Below are positions 1-8,269 of a stretch of DNA of 49,045 nt, piece after piece; positions within the stretch are counted from its first letter, which is position 1, and the number at the start of each line of letters is the position of its first letter. The notes beneath the pieces were generated by a model. The model ran no database searches. It was not told the DNA's origin and saw only the letters and a list, made by a program, of their open reading frames with translations. A program made the position numbers and the translations under genes. The stretch is taken from positions 1-49,045 of the forward strand of contig DATBJU010000038.1 in assembly GCA_036556265.1 (NCBI GenBank). The letters run 5' to 3'. The DNA is from JAUSIF01 sp036556265. GTDB taxonomy: Bacteria; Pseudomonadota; Alphaproteobacteria; Rhizobiales; Xanthobacteraceae.

Positions 1-48
1 GACCTTCGGTTTAGGAAACCGCTGCTCTATCCGCTGAGCTACGGGACC
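1..48 (-). tRNA. tRNA-Arg (anticodon CCU), 3' end cut by window edge
   Basis: Read on the minus strand, the sequence opens with the acceptor strand GGTCCCG, then TA, the D-arm GCTC...GAGC, and an anticodon arm with loop TTCCTAA, giving anticodon CCT (CCU in RNA), which reads AGG arginine codons. The 5' acceptor end is at position 48. The variable loop, T-arm and 3' acceptor strand lie outside the window. The outermost anticodon-stem pair (G27-A43) is a mismatch; the other four pairs form normally. Confidence 0.88.
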
Positions 49-268
49 TCAGGATTCCCCATATCATAGGCATTGCACCCACGCATTTCGGCCTCGACCG
101 GCATCGTCCCGATCAGGTACGACAGTTGCCGCAGAATCGCCCGTTTGACGCCGTTGTTAGGGATGCGATGCGGTTGCGTGGGGATCGCCGGGGACATGGG
201 GGCGCCGGGTGTGTGCGCCTCGCTTCGTCCGTCATGGCGGTGCCGGAACGGGCCGGGGCGGACCCGAT

Positions 269-1759
269 ATGACCTCTTTCGATATCCGGGGATGGTTTGC
301 GGATGCGGCGCGGGGCGGGGCAATTGCCGTCGTTACGGCGACGCTGCTCGTCTCCGGCTGCACGGTTTCCGACCTCGAGCGCTACACCTTCGGCAAGAAG
401 TCCGAGGTGGTCGACGAGGTCGCGGCGGAACTGCCGCCGACACAGCGGCGCGAGCATGAGCGCCTGGTTGCGAGCTATGGCGGCATCTATCGCGCGCCGG
501 ACCTCGAGGCGCTGATCAAAAAGACCGTCGACCGTCTGACCGCCGCCTCGGAGAATCCGCAACTGAAATACCGGGTGGTCATTCTCAACTCGCCGGCCAT
601 CAATGCGTTCGCGCTGCCCGGCGGTACGCTCTACATCACGCGCGGCCTCATCGCGCTCGCGAACGACACGGCGGAGCTCGCCTCGGTACTGTCGCACGAG
701 ATGGCGCACGTCGTGGCGCGGCACGCCGCGATCCGTGAGGACCAGATCCGGCAGGCGGTGATCGTGAGCCGCGTGATCTCCGACGTGCTCAGCGACCCGG
801 ACCTTGGTGCGCTCGCGCTTGCGAAGAGCAAGATGTCGCTCGCGAAGTTCTCGCGCGGCCAGGAGCTCGAAGCCGACGCGATCGGCGTCGGTAATTCGGC
901 GCGGGCGGGTTACGACCCTTACGGGGCATCGCGTTTCCTCACCGCCATGGGCCGGTATGCCAGTCTGCGCAGCGGTAACGCGGTCAGTCCTCCGGTCGCG
1001 GCGCACCTCGATTTCCTGTCGAGCCACCCCTCGACACCGGAGCGTATTTCGATCGCCTATGCGAATGCGCGCCAATACACGATGCCGAAGAACGCGGAGA
1101 GCGACCGCAACCAATTCCTCGAAGCGATCGATGAGCTTACTTTCGGGGACGACCCGAAGGAGGGCTTTGTTCGCGGGCGCCGTTTCATGCATGCCAATCT
1201 TGGCTTTACCTTCACGGCGCCCGAGGGATTTTCGCTCGAGAACACGCCACAGGCGGTGCTCGGGGCGACGGCGTCGGGTAAGGAGGCCCTGCGGCTCGAT
1301 GCAGTAAGGGTGCCGGCTGAGCAGGCGCTTACGAATTATCTTTCCTCCGGATGGATCGACGGCATCGAAGCGGGCTCGATTCAGTCACTTACGATCAACG
1401 GGTTCACCGCGGCAACGGCGGTGGCGCGCGGCGAGCAATGGTCGTTCCGGCTGTTTGCGATCCGCTTCGGCACCGATGTGTACCGGCTTGCCTTCGCGGC
1501 GCGCGACCTTTCGCCCGCAGTCGATGCCGGCTTTCGGACCTCCGCGGAGACATTTCGCCGCGTGCCGGCGGACGAGGCGAAGCGTGCGACGCCGCTCCGC
1601 ATTTCCGTCGTGCGCGTGGGACTGCGCGACACGGCCGAGCGGCTCGCCGCAAAGATGGCCGTACCGGACCGCAAGCTCGAACGGTTCCTGATCCTCAACG
1701 GGATCGAGAAGGATGCGAAGCTCAAGCTCGGCGAGCGCGTGAAGTTGGTCGTGGAGTAG
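269..1759 (+). CDS. Secreted M48-family zinc metalloprotease lipoprotein with LysM-like C-terminus
   Basis: Predicted 496-residue periplasmic zinc protease of the M48 family (BepA/YfgC-like), expected to act in outer-membrane or envelope protein quality control. I chose the ATG at 269 because it places a hydrophobic segment (residues 16-30) directly before a lipobox-like LVSGC with Cys31. The zinc motif HEMAH is at residues 143-147, and the downstream GQELEADAIG supplies the third ligand Glu. The last ~50 residues (VVRVGLRDTAERLAAKMAV... ending LKLGERVKLVVE) look like a LysM domain, suggesting cell-wall attachment. It is transcribed alone; a bidirectional terminator separates it from the convergent carD. 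The family is clear from the motifs; the substrate is unknown. Confidence 0.9.
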   Translation: MTSFDIRGWFADAARGGAIAVVTATLLVSGCTVSDLERYTFGKKSEVVDEVAAELPPTQRREHERLVASYGGIYRAPDLEALIKKTVDRLTAASENPQLKYRVVILNSPAINAFALPGGTLYITRGLIALANDTAELASVLSHEMAHVVARHAAIREDQIRQAVIVSRVISDVLSDPDLGALALAKSKMSLAKFSRGQELEADAIGVGNSARAGYDPYGASRFLTAMGRYASLRSGNAVSPPVAAHLDFLSSHPSTPERISIAYANARQYTMPKNAESDRNQFLEAIDELTFGDDPKEGFVRGRRFMHANLGFTFTAPEGFSLENTPQAVLGATASGKEALRLDAVRVPAEQALTNYLSSGWIDGIEAGSIQSLTINGFTAATAVARGEQWSFRLFAIRFGTDVYRLAFAARDLSPAVDAGFRTSAETFRRVPADEAKRATPLRISVVRVGLRDTAERLAAKMAVPDRKLERFLILNGIEKDAKLKLGERVKLVVE

Positions 1760-1771
1760 TCAGCCGCCGAC

Positions 1772-1808
1772 AAGCAAAAAGGCCCGGCATGAGCCGGGCC
1801 TCTTGCTT
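1772..1808. terminator. Bidirectional intrinsic terminator between the M48 gene and carD
   Basis: A perfect 8-bp stem GGCCCGGC/GCCGGGCC (1781-1788 and 1793-1800) encloses an ATGA loop. An outer AAGCAA/TTGCTT pairing flanks it at 1772-1777 and 1803-1808, and A-rich and T-rich edges lie on the two sides. It sits in the 65-bp space between two convergent genes, so it can serve both strands. Confidence 0.8.
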
Positions 1809-1824
1809 TCAGAGTGCGAAACGT

Positions 1825-2406
1825 TCAGGCCGCCTCTTCGCGTGCATCCTCATCGGCGCCCTTCGGCGTACGGCGCGGACCCTTGAGCAGATTGGTCTCG
1901 ATCTGCTTCGCCGCTTCGGTCTCGGTCACGTCCTCGACGGCTGCGAGCTCGCGCACCATCCGGTCGAGCGCCGCCTCGTAAAGCTGGCGCTCGCTGTAGG
2001 ACTGCTCGGGCTGACTCTCCGAACGGAACAGGTCGCGCACCACCTCAGCGATCGCGATCAGGTTGCCGGAGTTGATCTTCGCCTCGTATTCCTGGGCGCG
2101 GCGGCTCCACATGGTTCGCTTGACGCGCGCACGGCCCTTGAGCGTATCGAGGGCCTTCTTGACCGTCTCCGGTGGCGCAAGCTTGCGCATGCCCACCGCC
2201 GCGGCCTTGGAGGTCGGCACGCGAAGCGTCATCTTGTCTTTGGCGAAATTGATGACGAACAGCTCGAGCTTGAAGCCCGCTACTTCCTGCTCTTCGATAC
2301 GCACGATTTGGCCGACGCCGTGCGCCGGATACACGATGCGCTCGTGCGTCCGGAAGCCTTGGCGGCTGTGACTCTGTCGGGTCGGCGCGGTCTTCTTGCT
2401 CGGCAT
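1825..2406 (-). CDS. carD: CarD/CdnL-family RNA polymerase-binding transcriptional regulator
   Basis: A 193-residue CarD-type regulator. Family members bind the RNA polymerase beta subunit and stabilise open complexes at rRNA and growth-related promoters (known for CarD and CdnL; inferred here). Residues ~22-85 contain the CarD/TRCF RNA polymerase-interaction domain, beginning with IVYPAHGVGQIVRIEEQEVAG. The following helical region includes KRTMWSRRAQEYEAKINSGN and RQLYEAALDRMVRELA, typical of the DNA-binding C-domain. The N-terminal 20 residues and the acidic/basic tail are low-complexity. It lies downstream of fdxA on the same strand, separated by 331 bp that hold a good promoter. The convergent terminator is just beyond its stop. 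Confidence 0.93.
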   Translation of the reverse strand: MPSKKTAPTRQSHSRQGFRTHERIVYPAHGVGQIVRIEEQEVAGFKLELFVINFAKDKMTLRVPTSKAAAVGMRKLAPPETVKKALDTLKGRARVKRTMWSRRAQEYEAKINSGNLIAIAEVVRDLFRSESQPEQSYSERQLYEAALDRMVRELAAVEDVTETEAAKQIETNLLKGPRRTPKGADEDAREEAA

Positions 2407-2624
2407 TTGTTACTCGGCTCCTTTGTCCGGAGTTTCCGGACGGCACCCTCGGGGCGTTCGACCCGGTCAAGGCACGAAGTCTGCAACCGGTGCTTACAGA
2501 CGATACGTTCTACCCGCCAAGAGCGCAGCGAACGCGCCCCAAAGCGATCGCGAAGTCCCAAACTTCGAAAGAAACAGCTCCCGAAGGAGCCCGTGGCATG
2601 GCGGAAACGCTCGACGTTGTTGTT

Positions 2625-2652
2625 TATATAGCACAATTTGGCCAAAAATCAA
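2625..2652 (-). promoter_or_regulatory. Candidate sigma-70-type promoter for carD
   Basis: On the minus strand, TTGATT (-35, 2647-2652) and TATATA (-10, 2625-2630) are 16 bp apart in an AT-rich patch that stands out from the GC-rich surroundings. Transcription would start near 2618 and give a leader of about 210 nt before the carD ATG at 2406. The rest of the 331-bp gap (2407-2737) shows no gene or strong hairpin that I can support. Confidence 0.5.
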
Positions 2653-2737
2653 AGCCTTGCCGCAGCGCGACGGTGCCGCAGAGGCGGCATGGTTAGTGGC
2701 CCACCATCGCTTCCGGCCCAATTCGCAACGAAATCAA

Positions 2738-3073
2738 TCAATCACCCTCGCCGGGGTTCGGCGAAAAATGTGCCTCCTTCCCGGGCTTGCCCTCCCACTC
2801 CTTGTGATCCGCCGGCGGGTCGCGCTTCACCGTGATGTTCGGCCAGATCTTCGAGTACTCGGCGTTGAGGGCGAGCCACTTCTCGAGGCCGGGAACCGTG
2901 TCCGGCTTGATCGCTTCGACCGGGCATTCCGGTTCGCAGACGCCGCAATCGATGCACTCGTCCGGATGGATGACGAGCATGTTCTCGCCTTCATAGAAGC
3001 AGTCGACGGGGCAAACCTCGACACAATCCATCAGCTTGCAGCGAATGCAGGCGTCGTTGACGACATACGTCAT
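2738..3073 (-). CDS. fdxA: Seven-iron ferredoxin FdxA
   Basis: A 111-residue soluble electron-transfer protein of the 7Fe (3Fe-4S plus 4Fe-4S) ferredoxin family. The cysteines at 9, 12, 17, 21, 25, 40, 43, 46 and 50 match the Azotobacter FdI pattern: C9, C17 and C50 would hold the 3Fe cluster and C21, C40, C43 and C46 the 4Fe cluster. The C-terminal extension after residue 60 (WLALNAEYSKIWPNI) is typical of this long form. The ATG at 3073 starts directly at the conserved TYVVNDACIRC. It follows the S4 protein gene on the same strand after 73 bp, and a TATAAT-like -10 lies in that gap. Its redox partner is not evident here. Confidence 0.94.
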   Translation of the reverse strand: MTYVVNDACIRCKLMDCVEVCPVDCFYEGENMLVIHPDECIDCGVCEPECPVEAIKPDTVPGLEKWLALNAEYSKIWPNITVKRDPPADHKEWEGKPGKEAHFSPNPGEGD

Positions 3074-3101
3074 TGCACAGATCCAAACCGGATAATCGAG
3101 A

Positions 3102-3107
3102 ATTATA
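3102..3107 (-). promoter_or_regulatory. TATAAT -10 element upstream of fdxA
   Basis: The minus strand carries a perfect TATAAT, 28 bp before the fdxA start codon, in the short gap after the S4 gene. No good -35 hexamer is seen 16-18 bp further upstream, so this may need an activator. Alternatively, fdxA may mostly be read from upstream transcription. Confidence 0.35.
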
Positions 3108-3146
3108 CAGCACTATTTAGATGCGAAGCGGCACGGGAGCCAGCCT

Positions 3147-3539
3147 TCAGCGATCCTGCCCGACGCTACGTTGCCGCAGGCGTTCCAATGCGCGGCGGTC
3201 GCGTTTGGTCGGGCGGCCGGTGCCGGGATCACGCTGCGGCGAAGCCGTGGCGAGGGTTGCCCGCTCGGGCAGAGGGCTCAGGTCGTCATAGAGGCCTTTC
3301 GCCTGGCCGGCGCCGCCGCGACGATGCGCGAAGCCGAGAATGCGCAGCACCCTAATCGCTGTCGGTAGCGCAATCGTGAGCACATCACCGATTCGGACCG
3401 CGCGGCCGGCTGCGGTTACGCGTCGGCCGTTCAGCCGCACGTGTCCGGAAGAGGCGAGGGCCGCTGCGAGCACGCGTGTGCGGACGATACGAGCGTGCCA
3501 AAGCCACCGATCGACGCGCTGGCGATCGTCCTGCAACAA
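3147..3539 (-). CDS. S4-domain RNA-binding protein (HslR-like)
   Basis: A 130-residue protein with an N-terminal S4 RNA-binding domain (residues ~8-65: RVDRWLWHARIVRTR, then SGHVRLNGRRV and RIGDVLTI). It resembles Hsp15/HslR, which binds 50S subunits carrying stalled peptidyl-tRNA. The basic C-terminus (RPTKRDRRALERLRQR) would add RNA affinity. The start is TTG at 3539, just 6 bp after the stop of the upstream helicase gene, so the two are probably co-translated. Its role in ribosome rescue is inferred from the family only. Confidence 0.85.
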   Translation of the reverse strand: MLQDDRQRVDRWLWHARIVRTRVLAAALASSGHVRLNGRRVTAAGRAVRIGDVLTIALPTAIRVLRILGFAHRRGGAGQAKGLYDDLSPLPERATLATASPQRDPGTGRPTKRDRRALERLRQRSVGQDR

Positions 3540-3545
3540 CGACGT

Positions 3546-6500
3546 TCAGCCCTTCTCCTTCTGCTCCGCCTCAAGCCTGGCCTTGAGTTCGAGCAGAGCG
3601 GCGAAGGGAGAGTTGGGATCGATCGGCTTCTCTCGCGGGCGTTCCGGCCGCGGACGATCCTGACGCGGGCGATTGCCACGCGGCGGGCGCTGTTCCTGAC
3701 GTTCAGCGCTGATGCCGTCGAAATTGCGTTGCTTGCGACGCGGACCGTCGCGACGCCGGGTTTCGTTCGGCTTCCGCTCTTGCGCGGTCGCCTCGGCAGG
3801 CGCGGCTTGCGGTGTGGCCTCGACCGGCCGCGGCGACCGCTCGCGCGGTGCTCGCTGACGGCGCGGCGGACGACGGGCGCCTTCAGGGCGGCCGGGCCGC
3901 CATACGTCGACGAGGGTTGGCGGGGATTCGGGCGATGTGCCGGGTGCAGTCTCGAGGGGCTCCGAGGGATCGACGCCGCCGAGCCCCAACTCGACTGGAG
4001 CGTTCGCCGGCAAAGACTGTTCCTCAGGGCTCGCCGCTGCGGGGACGACGTCGGGTGCGAGCGTGGGCGCGGCCTCGGTCTGCCCGTCGCGCTCAACCGG
4101 CGGTATTACTTCCGCGACGGGCTCCGATCCGTGCGATGTGGCGGCGTCCGCTTGCGGGAGCGGCGGACGACGGTCGAGCCGATAGCCCAGCGAACGCAGA
4201 ATGGATGCGAAGTCTTCGCCGGAACAGCCGGCGAGCGAAGTCATGGCGACCGTGACGGTGAAGCCGCGGCCATCGAAGGCGCCCGCGGGCTTGTCGGCGG
4301 GCGAACCGGGACGCCAGGACAACGCGGGGCGGATCAAATCGGCCAGGCGTTCGAGAATATCGACACGGATCGCGCGTACGCCGCATACGCGATAGCCGAC
4401 CATGCGGTAGAGCGCCTTGGAGATCGCCGGATCGATCGGAATCGAAGTCCGGCCGCTCGCGGCAAGCGCCGGCAAGTCGTCGAGACCGTTCTGGTCGAGA
4501 CCGTCGTTCTTCAGTGCCCATAGGTGCAGGCCGAGGGTGCGCGGGGCCGGCTTGAGCAGGGCGGGCACATAGATGTGATACGCGCCAAAGCGTACGCCGT
4601 ATTTTCGCAGGACCGCCCGTGTCGCCTGGTCGAGGCCCTTGACCTCGTCTGCGACCTTCGTGCGCTCGAGCACGCCCAGTGCTTCGACCAGTTGGAATGC
4701 GACTCCGCGGGCGATTCCGGTGATGTCCTCTGCCTTGGCAAGCGCGTTGAGCGGCCCGAGCAGCTTGTCGACGTGCGCCTTGACCCAGAGTGTGAGCCGC
4801 GCCTCGACGGACTCTTTTGCCGGTCCGTTCAGTTGCTCGTCCGCAAGAACGCGAAGCCGCGGTTCGAGCACGTTCTCGCCCGGAACGAGCCGCGCCACCG
4901 GCTCGCCGACCCAGCGAATGGCGCCGTCGTTTGCGAGCAGGAACTGATCGTCCGCCGCTCGCGAGAGGCGCTGCGCGCGCGCCTCGATTTCGCCGGCAAG
5001 GGCTTTCTGCGCCGCCGCGCGCAAGGCCTTTGCGTCGGAACCGGTGCCGGACGCATCAGGGGCGAACTCGAAGCCATGCAAGCGGCCGATGACGTGCCCC
5101 TCGACGGTCACGTCACCGGTCTTGCTGATCTCCGTCTCGAGCATCGCGTTTTCCCGCAGCCGCCGCATCAAGACGCTGGTGCGCCGGTCCACGAAACGCT
5201 GGGCAAGCCGCTCATGCAGCGCATCGGAAAGCTTGTCCTCGATGCTGCGGGTGACACCCTGCCAGTGCTCCGGATCCGCGAGCCAGTCCTCGCGGTTGGC
5301 CACGAACGTCCACGTACGTACCTGCGCAATTCGGTTGGAAAGGGTGTCGATGTCGCCTTCGGTCCGATCCGCGAGCGCGACTTGGCGTGCGAACCAATCG
5401 GTGGAAATCCTACCCTCCCGCATGAGGAATCCATAGAGGGTGAAAACCAGCTCCGAATGGGCGGCGAGGGCGATTTTCCGGTAATCCGGGACCTGGCACA
5501 CGTCCCACAACCGCTCGACAGCCGGTGCGGACGCGGCGAGGCGCGCCACCTCGTCGTCTTTCGCTGCGCGTTCGAGCACGCGTACGTCATCGGCGGCGGG
5601 GGCGCGGGTTAGCCCTTCCTCCTCCGGCGCGCGAGCGAGGCTTTCGATCAGCGCGCCGAGCGAACGGAAGTCGAGCTTGCTGTTGCGCCATTGCAGCACG
5701 CGTACCGCGTCGAAATTGTGACCCTCGAGCCGCTCGATCACTTCCGGCTCAAGTGCCGGACAACGGCCGGTCGTGCCGAATGTTCCGTCACGCGTCGCGC
5801 GGCCGGCGCGCCCTGCTATCTGAGCAAGCTCGGCGGGCGTGAGCCGGCGGTGCTGATAACCGTCGAACTTGCGGTCGGCGGCGAACGCAATGTGATCGAC
5901 GTCGAGGTTGAGTCCCATGCCGATCGCGTCGGTGGCGACGAGGTAGTCGACGTCGCCGGACTGATAGAGATCGACCTGGGCGTTACGCGTGCGCGGGCTA
6001 AGCGCGCCGAGCACGACAGCGGCGCCGCCGCGCTGGCGGCGGATCAGCTCGGCAATTGCGTAAACCTCCTCCGCGGAGAAGGCGACGATGGCCGAGCGCC
6101 GCGGCAGTCGGGTCATCTTCTTCTCGCCGACAAAGCCGAGTTGCGAGAGCCGCGGGCGCTGGACGATGTCCACGCCGGGCAAGAGCTTTTCCACGAGCGG
6201 CCGCATCGTAGCTGCGCCCAACAGAAGGGTCTCTTCGCGTCCGCGCATACGCAGCATGCGGTCCGTGAAGACGTGACCGCGCTCGAAATCGGCAGCCAAT
6301 TGGATTTCATCGACGGCGACGAAGGCGACGTCGAGATCGCGCGGCATCGCCTCCACGGTGGATACCCAGAAGCGTGGATTGGCCGGCTTGATCTTCTCCT
6401 CGCCGGTGATGAGGGCGACGGCGGCGACGCCGACGCGCTCGACCGCGCGGTTGTAGACTTCGCGGGCGAGGAGCCGTAGCGGCAGGCCGATGAGCCCGCT

Positions 6501-6635
6501 CGAGTGCGCGAGCATGCGCTCGATCGCGAGGTGCGTCTTGCCGGTGTTCGTGGGGCCGAGCACGGCGGTGACGCCACGCGCGCGACGATGCGCGCCGGCA
6601 GAATGGGTGCTCGAAGACGTCAAAGACACAGGCAC
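3546..6635 (-). CDS. SUV3-like DExH-box RNA helicase with long Arg/Pro-rich tail
   Basis: A 1029-residue superfamily 2 helicase resembling mitochondrial SUV3, the RNA helicase of the mitochondrial degradosome. The Walker A motif GPTNTGKT is at residues 27-34, the Walker B-type DEIQ at 109-112, and motif VI falls in the QIAGRAGRATRDG region. The middle is helical. Residues ~870-1029 are disordered and rich in Arg, Pro, Glu and Ala, with repeated RRPPRRQR and RPRPERPREKP patches, a likely RNA- or protein-binding tail. The start is uncertain: the listed GTG at 6635 lacks a clear ribosome site. It is followed after 6 bp by the S4 protein gene. Bacterial members of this family are poorly characterised. 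Confidence 0.9.
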   Translation of the reverse strand: MPVSLTSSSTHSAGAHRRARGVTAVLGPTNTGKTHLAIERMLAHSSGLIGLPLRLLAREVYNRAVERVGVAAVALITGEEKIKPANPRFWVSTVEAMPRDLDVAFVAVDEIQLAADFERGHVFTDRMLRMRGREETLLLGAATMRPLVEKLLPGVDIVQRPRLSQLGFVGEKKMTRLPRRSAIVAFSAEEVYAIAELIRRQRGGAAVVLGALSPRTRNAQVDLYQSGDVDYLVATDAIGMGLNLDVDHIAFAADRKFDGYQHRRLTPAELAQIAGRAGRATRDGTFGTTGRCPALEPEVIERLEGHNFDAVRVLQWRNSKLDFRSLGALIESLARAPEEEGLTRAPAADDVRVLERAAKDDEVARLAASAPAVERLWDVCQVPDYRKIALAAHSELVFTLYGFLMREGRISTDWFARQVALADRTEGDIDTLSNRIAQVRTWTFVANREDWLADPEHWQGVTRSIEDKLSDALHERLAQRFVDRRTSVLMRRLRENAMLETEISKTGDVTVEGHVIGRLHGFEFAPDASGTGSDAKALRAAAQKALAGEIEARAQRLSRAADDQFLLANDGAIRWVGEPVARLVPGENVLEPRLRVLADEQLNGPAKESVEARLTLWVKAHVDKLLGPLNALAKAEDITGIARGVAFQLVEALGVLERTKVADEVKGLDQATRAVLRKYGVRFGAYHIYVPALLKPAPRTLGLHLWALKNDGLDQNGLDDLPALAASGRTSIPIDPAISKALYRMVGYRVCGVRAIRVDILERLADLIRPALSWRPGSPADKPAGAFDGRGFTVTVAMTSLAGCSGEDFASILRSLGYRLDRRPPLPQADAATSHGSEPVAEVIPPVERDGQTEAAPTLAPDVVPAAASPEEQSLPANAPVELGLGGVDPSEPLETAPGTSPESPPTLVDVWRPGRPEGARRPPRRQRAPRERSPRPVEATPQAAPAEATAQERKPNETRRRDGPRRKQRNFDGISAERQEQRPPRGNRPRQDRPRPERPREKPIDPNSPFAALLELKARLEAEQKEKG

Positions 6636-6914
6636 GGGAGGTACTGGTTTGCCCTCTGTATCATATTGCGACGGTTGCGCACCGTTTGGCCGTCGGCGAG
6701 AAAGAAATGGAACGCGCTTGGAACGAAACGCGCCCGAATCGCTGACGTACCCTATTTCGAGATTCGTTCACGGCTAGATGTTGCGGCCGGGGCGATCGCT
6801 GCCACGAACGCTATGTTCGCATTGGCATCGACGCGCCGAGCGCTCGCTGCAGGCTTAACGAATCGCCTCTTCGCTCGCAAAACGGACGAATTGACGTTCG
6901 CTTCCCGCACCGAT

Positions 6915-7745
6915 CTAGCGAGCGGCCGGGGCGTCCGCCGCGCTCGGCCGCGGTTCGCTCAGGAAGTGCGTTGCCTGCACGGTGAAGACGCCGAGCTTGG
7001 TGCCGAAATTCACCTTCAATGGCGCCAACACGCGCGTGCCGGCGATCGGCGCCAGCCACACGAAGATCTCCTTGTTCTCGCTCAACTCCTTCACCTGCTT
7101 GCGGTTGGGGCGATGGCCGGCGACCGGACGATAGTCGACGCGGCAGCGCGCGGCCGGTCCGGCGTAGCCTTTCACGTCCTTCACCATCTCGGTGCGCTCA
7201 TAGTTCAAGACCAAGTCGTAGCGCTGTCGGCCGTCGTAGATCGGGATTGTGCGGTTGCAGGCGTCGGGACCGGTGAGGTCTCCGCTGCCGGAAACCGGCA
7301 TGAGTGCGGCGCTCATTGGGTCGACGACACCGACGCGATGCGTGTCAGTGATCGGCACGCGGTCGTCAGGCCCGGAGCGCACGGGCAGCACCAAAAGGTC
7401 CCGGATGACGCCGGAAGCGCCCGCCAGGCGCACCTCTTCCGTGCGGTCTCGGCTCTCCGAACTCACCGAGTAGCTGACCGGCGTAACCTTGCCGCCGGCG
7501 AAATTACCCCTTGCGGCGGCCGTGCCTTTGCCGGGGGTCACGACCTTCAGGAGCCCGGCGACCGCAGCGCTTCCGGCGGCCGAATAGGCGTCGTCGGTCA
7601 CTTCCGCGACGAGCGCCCCTTGCCCAATCGTGACGCCGGTGAAGCTCACCGAATAACGCGCCTCGAGCGCTCCGCCCGCAAATGCGGTCTCAGCCGCAGC
7701 CAACGCGCTCGCCAGCGAGGCGATCGTGACTATCAGTCTCGTCAT
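6915..7745 (-). CDS. DUF3108 domain-containing exported protein
   Basis: A 276-residue protein of unknown function. The first ~23 residues (MTRLIVTIASLASALAAAETAFA) form a signal peptide, so it is periplasmic. The mature part matches the DUF3108 style: an opening ARYSVSFTGVTIGQG, repeated beta-strand segments, and RCRVDYRPVAGHRP followed by a short 'APIAGTRVLAPLKVNFGTKLG' closing. No catalytic motif is seen. It is divergent from rpmB, with 233 bp between them. A lipid-binding or envelope role is possible, but I have no direct evidence for it. Confidence 0.78.
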   Translation of the reverse strand: MTRLIVTIASLASALAAAETAFAGGALEARYSVSFTGVTIGQGALVAEVTDDAYSAAGSAAVAGLLKVVTPGKGTAAARGNFAGGKVTPVSYSVSSESRDRTEEVRLAGASGVIRDLLVLPVRSGPDDRVPITDTHRVGVVDPMSAALMPVSGSGDLTGPDACNRTIPIYDGRQRYDLVLNYERTEMVKDVKGYAGPAARCRVDYRPVAGHRPNRKQVKELSENKEIFVWLAPIAGTRVLAPLKVNFGTKLGVFTVQATHFLSEPRPSAADAPAAR

Positions 7746-7874
7746 TGGCGCTTGTCACCCTGGCGCTTCGCATCCACACAATACATCGTTTCTATGCGGT
7801 TGGATCGCGGTGCGAAGCCAAGAAACCCGCGTCGTTGGTGAATGAGCCAGAACTGTGGCCCTGGTGCGGCCTGC

Positions 7875-7903
7875 TTGACGCTCCGGTGTAGGCTGACTAT
7901 GAG
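7875..7903 (+). promoter_or_regulatory. Candidate sigma-70-type promoter for rpmB
   Basis: TTGACG (7875-7880) and TATGAG (7898-7903) are separated by exactly 17 bp. The predicted start near 7910 gives a ~70-nt leader ending in the AAAGGAAA ribosome site before the L28 start codon. Spacing and hexamers fit a housekeeping promoter. Confidence 0.55.
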
Positions 7904-7978
7904 TGCGCGCCCCCGAATAATGCGGCGAGCGAGGCGGCAAGGCCGCTGGTTCCCGGCATTGCGCAAAAGGAAATCGAT

Positions 7979-8266
7979 ATGTCGCGGCGTTGCGAGTTGA
8001 CCGGCAAGGGTGTTCTCGTCGGCCACAAGGTGAGCCACTCGAACATCAAGACCAAACGCCGCTTCCTGCCCAATCTGTGCAGCGTCACGCTGCAGAGCGA
8101 CGTACTTGGGCGCTCCGTACGTATGCGGGTGAGCGCAAACGCGTTGAAATCGATCGATCATCGGGGTGGGCTCGATGCGTTCCTGCTGAAGGCGCGGGAC
8201 GGCGAACTTTCGCCGAAGGCCCTCGAACTCAAGCGCCAGATCGTCAAGGCTGTCGCGGCCGGCTGA
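7979..8266 (+). CDS. rpmB: 50S ribosomal protein L28
   Basis: A 95-residue ribosomal protein with the L28 signature MSRRCELTGKGVLVGHKVSHSN followed by KTKRRFLPNL, as in the longer alphaproteobacterial form (E. coli L28 is 78 residues). The ATG at 7979 has a good ribosome site (AAAGGAAA) 5 bases upstream and a plausible promoter about 75 bp before. The C-terminal extension (LDAFLLKARDGELSPKALELKRQIV) is usual for this class. It ends 3 bp before the convergent stop of the phytase-like gene, so no independent terminator fits between them. Confidence 0.97.
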   Translation: MSRRCELTGKGVLVGHKVSHSNIKTKRRFLPNLCSVTLQSDVLGRSVRMRVSANALKSIDHRGGLDAFLLKARDGELSPKALELKRQIVKAVAAG

Positions 8267-8269
8267 CCC

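Noticed and set aside
113..1192. A 359-residue open frame opposite the M48 protease gene
   Set aside because: It is the antisense shadow of a high-GC coding sequence, with Arg/Ala-rich composition and no recognisable domain. Similar shadows under other genes were ignored.
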